From positions 1,736,001 through 1,800,000 of the forward strand of contig NZ_JBHUNX010000001.1 of the NCBI RefSeq assembly GCF_042685645.1: a stretch of 64,000 nucleotides of DNA, given 5' to 3'. Source of the DNA: Salininema proteolyticum. GTDB lineage: Bacteria; Actinomycetota; Actinomycetes; Mycobacteriales; Micromonosporaceae. Shown here in pieces: positions 60,890 to 64,000 of the stretch. The position numbers were made by a program, and so were the translations under genes. Position 1 is the first letter of the stretch. The number at the start of each line of letters is the position of its first letter. The notes under the pieces were generated by a model. That model was not told the origin of the DNA, did not search any database, and saw only the letters and a list, made by a program, of their open reading frames with translations.

Positions 60890-62347
60890 CTAAGAGACTC
60901 CCATGCCCGAAGCGATCCTATCGCCGACCTCGGCGTCGATGTTCCTCCAGTACTCCACCGCGCGCTTCAGCACCGGTTCGGAGACGCCCTTGCTCAGATG
61001 GCCCACGACGTTGGACACCAGCCGGTCTCGGGCGGCATCGTCCATCACCTCCCGCACGAGCGCGTGCGCCTGCCCGAAGTCGTCGTCGTCCTTCCTCGGC
61101 GTATAGGCGTTGCGGACCAGGTCGCCCGAGGAGCTCCACCCGGTCGGGTCGTCCCCGGCCTGGACCTCGGCGTCGGGGCCCCCGTACGAGTTGGGGTGGT
61201 AGGGCCGCGCCGTCTCCGCCGGGAAGTGGCGCATGCCCCCGTCCTTGGAGTAGGAGCGGACCCCGGCCTTCGGCCGGTTGGGCGGCAGCTCGCCGTAGTT
61301 GACGCCGATCCGGTGGCGGTGGGTGTCGGGATAGGAGAACATGCGCGCCAGCAGCATCTTGTCCGGAGACGGGCCGATGCCCGGCACCAGGTTCGACGGC
61401 TCGAACGCGGCCTGCTCGATGTGGACGTGGTAGTTCTCCGGGATCTCGTTGAGCTGCATCCGGCCCACCTCGATGGGCGGATAGTCCCCGTGCGGCCAGA
61501 CCTTGGTCAGGTCGAACGGGTTGAAACGGTAGTCCTCCGCCTCCTCGAAGGGCATGATCTGCACCTGCAGCGTCCACGTCGGGAAGTCCCCGGCCGCGAG
61601 AGCGGCGTGCAAGTCCTTGAGATAGTGGTCGGGATCGGTCCCCGCAAGCCGGTCGGCCTCCCCCTGGGTGAGGAAGTCGGCGCCCTGGTCGGTCTTGAAG
61701 TGGTACTTCACCCAGAACTTGGTGCCCTCGGCGTTGGTCCACATATAGGTGTGGGAGCTGTAGCCGTTCATGTGCCGCCAGGTCTTGGGGACGCCCCGGT
61801 CGCCCATGAGCCAGGCGACCTGGTGGGCCGATTCCGGGGAGAGGCTCCAGTAGTCCCACTGCATGTCGTTGTCGCGCAGGTGCGTCACCGGGTGGCGCTT
61901 CTGCGAGCGGATGAAGTCCTGGAACTTCTGCGGATCGCGCATGAAGAACACGGGCGTGTTGTTGCCGACCATGTCGTAGTTGCCCTCGTCGGTATAGAAC
62001 TTGAGGGCGAAGCCGCGGGGATCGCGCCAGGTGTCGGGGCTGCCGAGCTCCCCGGCGACGGAGGAGAACCGCGCCAGCATCCTCGTGGTCGCGCCGGGCT
62101 GGAAGAGCGCGGCCTTGGTGTAGCGGCTGACGTCGCCGGTGACCGTGAAGGCCCCGTAGGCGCCGCCGCCCTTGGCGTGGACGACCCGCTCGGGGACCCG
62201 TTCGCGGTTGAACTGGGCCATCTTCTCGATCAGGTAGTTGTCGTGGAGAACGATGGGGCCGTCGGGCCCGACTGTCAGGGAGTTCTCGTCGCTCGGCGCC
62301 GGGGCGCCGGCGTTGGTGGTCGTCCGGCCGTACTGCGTCGCGGACAT
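60890..62347 (-). CDS. katA: Monofunctional haem catalase
   Basis: 485 aa small-subunit clade catalase. The distal His is in VPERVVHAKGGGAYGAF, with GNNTPVFFMRDPQKFQDFI and the proximal haem Tyr in RMFSYPDTHRHRIG. It disproportionates hydrogen peroxide in the cytoplasm. The ATG at 62347 has GGAGGAACC in front; longer readings run into the upstream region. No Fur or OxyR-type gene is adjacent. The 280 bases up to the VOC gene show no further gene. Confidence 0.96.
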   Translation of the reverse strand: MSATQYGRTTTNAGAPAPSDENSLTVGPDGPIVLHDNYLIEKMAQFNRERVPERVVHAKGGGAYGAFTVTGDVSRYTKAALFQPGATTRMLARFSSVAGELGSPDTWRDPRGFALKFYTDEGNYDMVGNNTPVFFMRDPQKFQDFIRSQKRHPVTHLRDNDMQWDYWSLSPESAHQVAWLMGDRGVPKTWRHMNGYSSHTYMWTNAEGTKFWVKYHFKTDQGADFLTQGEADRLAGTDPDHYLKDLHAALAAGDFPTWTLQVQIMPFEEAEDYRFNPFDLTKVWPHGDYPPIEVGRMQLNEIPENYHVHIEQAAFEPSNLVPGIGPSPDKMLLARMFSYPDTHRHRIGVNYGELPPNRPKAGVRSYSKDGGMRHFPAETARPYHPNSYGGPDAEVQAGDDPTGWSSSGDLVRNAYTPRKDDDDFGQAHALVREVMDDAARDRLVSNVVGHLSKGVSEPVLKRAVEYWRNIDAEVGDRIASGMGVS

Positions 62348-62627
62348 GGTTCCTCCGTAGTATCGATCGCTGTTCGCCGCCGGCCGATTCACCGTCGCGG
62401 AGGCCCGCGACCTCGGATCCGGTCCGCACCGGCTGAGGCGGCCCCTACGGCCGATCGTAGGATTCCGGCCGCTTCGGCTCTGCGTTTCCAGTGTTTCCCC
62501 ACCCCGTCCGGACGCTGGTAATGACATCAGTGGAATTCGGCGGCCGCCCGGGGAAAAGGTGTTGAACGCCCGCGTCCACACTGGGATGATCGGATTAGCA
62601 TGTGTACATAATCAGGAAAGGACCTCC

Positions 62628-63017
62628 ATGGTCTCCTTCATCCGCCAGGTCACCTTCGACTGCCACGACGCCTACGGGCTGTCAAAGTTCTGGGAGCAGG
62701 TCACCGGCTTCCGCGAATACGACCACGACCCGAACCTCCCCGGCCAGGAAGAGGCCTACCTCGTCAACCCCGAGAAGGGCACGAACCTCCTTTTCCTCCA
62801 AGTGCCGGAGGGCAAGACGGTCAAGAACCGCCTGCACCTCGACATAGTCCCCACCGACCGCACCCGCGACGAGGAGGTCGACCGGCTGCTCGGTATCGGC
62901 GCTGAACTGCACCGGGACCACCGCGCCGACGACGGCACCGGCTTCGTCGTCCTCACCGACCCCGAGGGCAACGAGTTCTGCGTGGAGCGCAGCGTCAGCG
63001 AACGCCCGCTGTACTAG
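62628..63017 (+). CDS. VOC-superfamily (glyoxalase-like) protein
   Basis: 129 aa. IRQVTFDCHDAYGLSKFWEQ starts the fold, KTVKNRLHLDIVPTDR mid-chain and FVVLTDPEGNEFCVERS near the end match the paralogue at 47762 (shared KNRLHLD and DPEGNEFCV). Small-molecule binding or thiol-dependent detoxification is typical, but the specific role is unknown. AGGAAAGGACC precedes the ATG at 62628, and a TACATAAT element lies about 15 bases further up. Confidence 0.85.
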   Translation: MVSFIRQVTFDCHDAYGLSKFWEQVTGFREYDHDPNLPGQEEAYLVNPEKGTNLLFLQVPEGKTVKNRLHLDIVPTDRTRDEEVDRLLGIGAELHRDHRADDGTGFVVLTDPEGNEFCVERSVSERPLY

Positions 63018-63159
63018 CGAGCAGGGGCGGCGCGTCCCGGCGAGAGCCCACCGCACCCGACGGGATGGCCGGACACCGATGAATCCTGCGCGCGGACGTC
63101 GTCACCACACCGAAAGCGAATCGGCCGACGGCCGAGAACCCCGAGAAGAACGGACACCC

Positions 63160-63708
63160 ATGCGCAAGATCATCGAACAGGCCGCGATCACCCTCGACGG
63201 CCAGATCAGCACACCCCAGAACTGGGTCGGCCCCGCCTGGGAGGGCGAGTTCGGCAAGGTCTCCCAGGACCTCCTCTTCTCCTGCGACGCACTCCTCTAC
63301 GGACGCGTCAGCTTCGAACAGCACTCCCTGATCTGGCCGGGCCTGGAGGACGCCTTCGGCGACTACGCCGTCAAGATGAACACGGTCCCCAAACACGTCG
63401 CCTCCTCCACCTTCACCGGAACCGACCTCGGCTGGAACGGCAGCCTCCTCGAAGGCGACGTCGCCGAAGCGGTCGCCGACCTCAAGTCCGGCCCCGGCGG
63501 CGACATCCTCAAGGTCGGCTCCGGCGGCCCCTTCAGTCGCCTGCTCATGGAGCACCGGCTGGTCGACGAGTACCGCTTCTGGCTCTTCCCCGTCATCGCC
63601 GGCAGCGGAGGACGCCTCTTCGAAGGCATCGAAACCGCCGCGATGGAACTGGTCGAGCTCCAACGCCTCGACTCCGGCATCGTAGGGCTCACCTACACGC
63701 TCGCATGA
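63160..63708 (+). CDS. RibD C-terminal / dihydrofolate reductase-like family protein
   Basis: 182 aa with the DHFR-like fold of the YyaP/RibD-C group: AITLDGQISTPQNWVGPAWE, CDALLYGRVSFEQ, then a nucleotide-binding ILKVGSGGPFSRLLMEHRLV and DEYRFWLFPVIAGSGGRLFE. Members reduce pterin- or pyrimidine-like substrates with NADPH, or are uncharacterised. The ATG at 63160 matches the domain start (MRKIIEQA); a longer reading from 63079 is Arg/Glu-rich and probably not translated. Confidence 0.83.
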   Translation: MRKIIEQAAITLDGQISTPQNWVGPAWEGEFGKVSQDLLFSCDALLYGRVSFEQHSLIWPGLEDAFGDYAVKMNTVPKHVASSTFTGTDLGWNGSLLEGDVAEAVADLKSGPGGDILKVGSGGPFSRLLMEHRLVDEYRFWLFPVIAGSGGRLFEGIETAAMELVELQRLDSGIVGLTYTLA

Positions 63709-63803
63709 CCCTCCCCACGGACCCGCCCCGAGGTCCTGTCCGATGCCCGATCCAGCCGCTTCCGAAGCGTGCCAAGGCGGGCCGACTCTAGTACGATGGT
63801 GGG

Positions 63804-63929
63804 ATGTACGACACCATAGCGCTGAGCCGGCCCGCCCCGGACCCGGCGGCCACAGCGGCGCCTGCGGTATCCCCCGACCGCCCCGCCGACCAGGCCGACC
63901 ATCCGCACCACCCGAGCCCGGCCGCTTAG
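63804..63929 (+). CDS. Possible small Pro/Ala-rich protein or leader peptide
   Basis: 41 codons, MYDTIALSRPAPDPAATAA and on to HPHHPSPAA. A TACGAT -10 box ends exactly six bases before the ATG, as for other leaderless genes here, which is the main support. It ends 36 bases before the epimerase start, which has its own TAGAGT box. Function unknown; Pro-rich composition hints at a regulatory leader rather than a folded protein. Confidence 0.35.
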   Translation: MYDTIALSRPAPDPAATAAPAVSPDRPADQADHPHHPSPAA

Positions 63930-63965
63930 ACGGACAACGGCGACCGGAAGGCATAGAGTGACAGC

Positions 63966-64000
63966 ATGCGCATCATCATGGCCGGAGCGAGCGGGTACCT
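63966..64000 (+). CDS. NAD-dependent epimerase-like protein, first codons only (TIGR01777/YfcH type)
   Basis: Only MRIIMAGASGY is visible before the window ends. MRIxMAGASGFLG is the standard opening of TIGR01777 epimerases with a Rossmann loop. A TAGAGT -10 box ends exactly six bases ahead of the ATG, so the mRNA is probably leaderless. Confidence 0.65.
   Translation, partial: MRIIMAGASGY

Overview
The window is GC-rich (about 70 percent by eye) and densely coded. It uses GTG and TTG starts freely and carries gene families typical of Actinomycetota: a SigK/RskA pair, a SARP/BTAD regulator, EgtB/EgtD for ergothioneine, a TipA-type MerR protein, Tat-exported enzymes and Endo H. It looks like chromosome from a free-living filamentous or soil-type actinomycete. 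I cannot name the genus. No rRNA, tRNA, CRISPR array, insertion sequence or origin was recognised.

Layout. 1-5001: a metallophore uptake region (binding lipoprotein, FecCD permease, and a divergent pair of fused ABC permease/ATPase proteins) arranged around one shared operator. 5002-23595: housekeeping and stress genes, including a methyltransferase, a TipA-like MerR regulator, aminopeptidase N, egtB-egtD, two NAD(P)-binding reductase-like proteins, a TetR regulator, lipoproteins, an AI-2E family membrane protein, a PatB/MalY-type PLP enzyme, a Tat-exported GMC oxidoreductase and a SpoU-like RNA methyltransferase. 23596-30909: a GH1 beta-glucosidase with CebR-like boxes and its LacI regulator, a SUMF1-domain protein, an EamA transporter behind a tiny leader ORF, and a TetR regulator paired by operator sequence with a secreted TIM-barrel protein.

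32262-47464 is the most coherent block. It is a complete-looking route for high-mannose N-glycan use. A Tat-exported Endo H-like GH18 would cut the glycan from glycoprotein. An ABC sugar importer would take it up. Signal-less GH92 and GH38 alpha-mannosidases and a GH5_18-like beta-mannosidase would dismantle it in the cytoplasm. An AGE-family isomerase plus a PfkB fructokinase would turn mannose into fructose 6-phosphate. A LacI regulator sits in the middle, and near-identical 16-bp palindromes lie in front of each transcription unit.

47762-64000: VOC and DinB-like proteins, a 61-bp tandem repeat, a SARP regulator and an alpha/beta hydrolase. Then comes a sigK-rskA-molybdoenzyme set followed by a small Met/Asp-rich lipoprotein. 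This resembles in logic the proteobacterial sigma/anti-sigma/Met-rich peptide/Met-sulfoxide reductase oxidant defence and may be an undescribed actinobacterial counterpart. The end of the window holds phenylalanine hydroxylase with its pterin dehydratase, a P450 with an unusual I-helix, a second serine hydrolase, an MFS exporter, catalase, a VOC protein, a RibD-like reductase and the start of an epimerase gene.

Two genes (14625-15582 and 29042-29633) are broken by single-base shifts at C-runs. At least seven starts lie exactly six bases after a TANNNT -10 box, so leaderless transcription seems common here.
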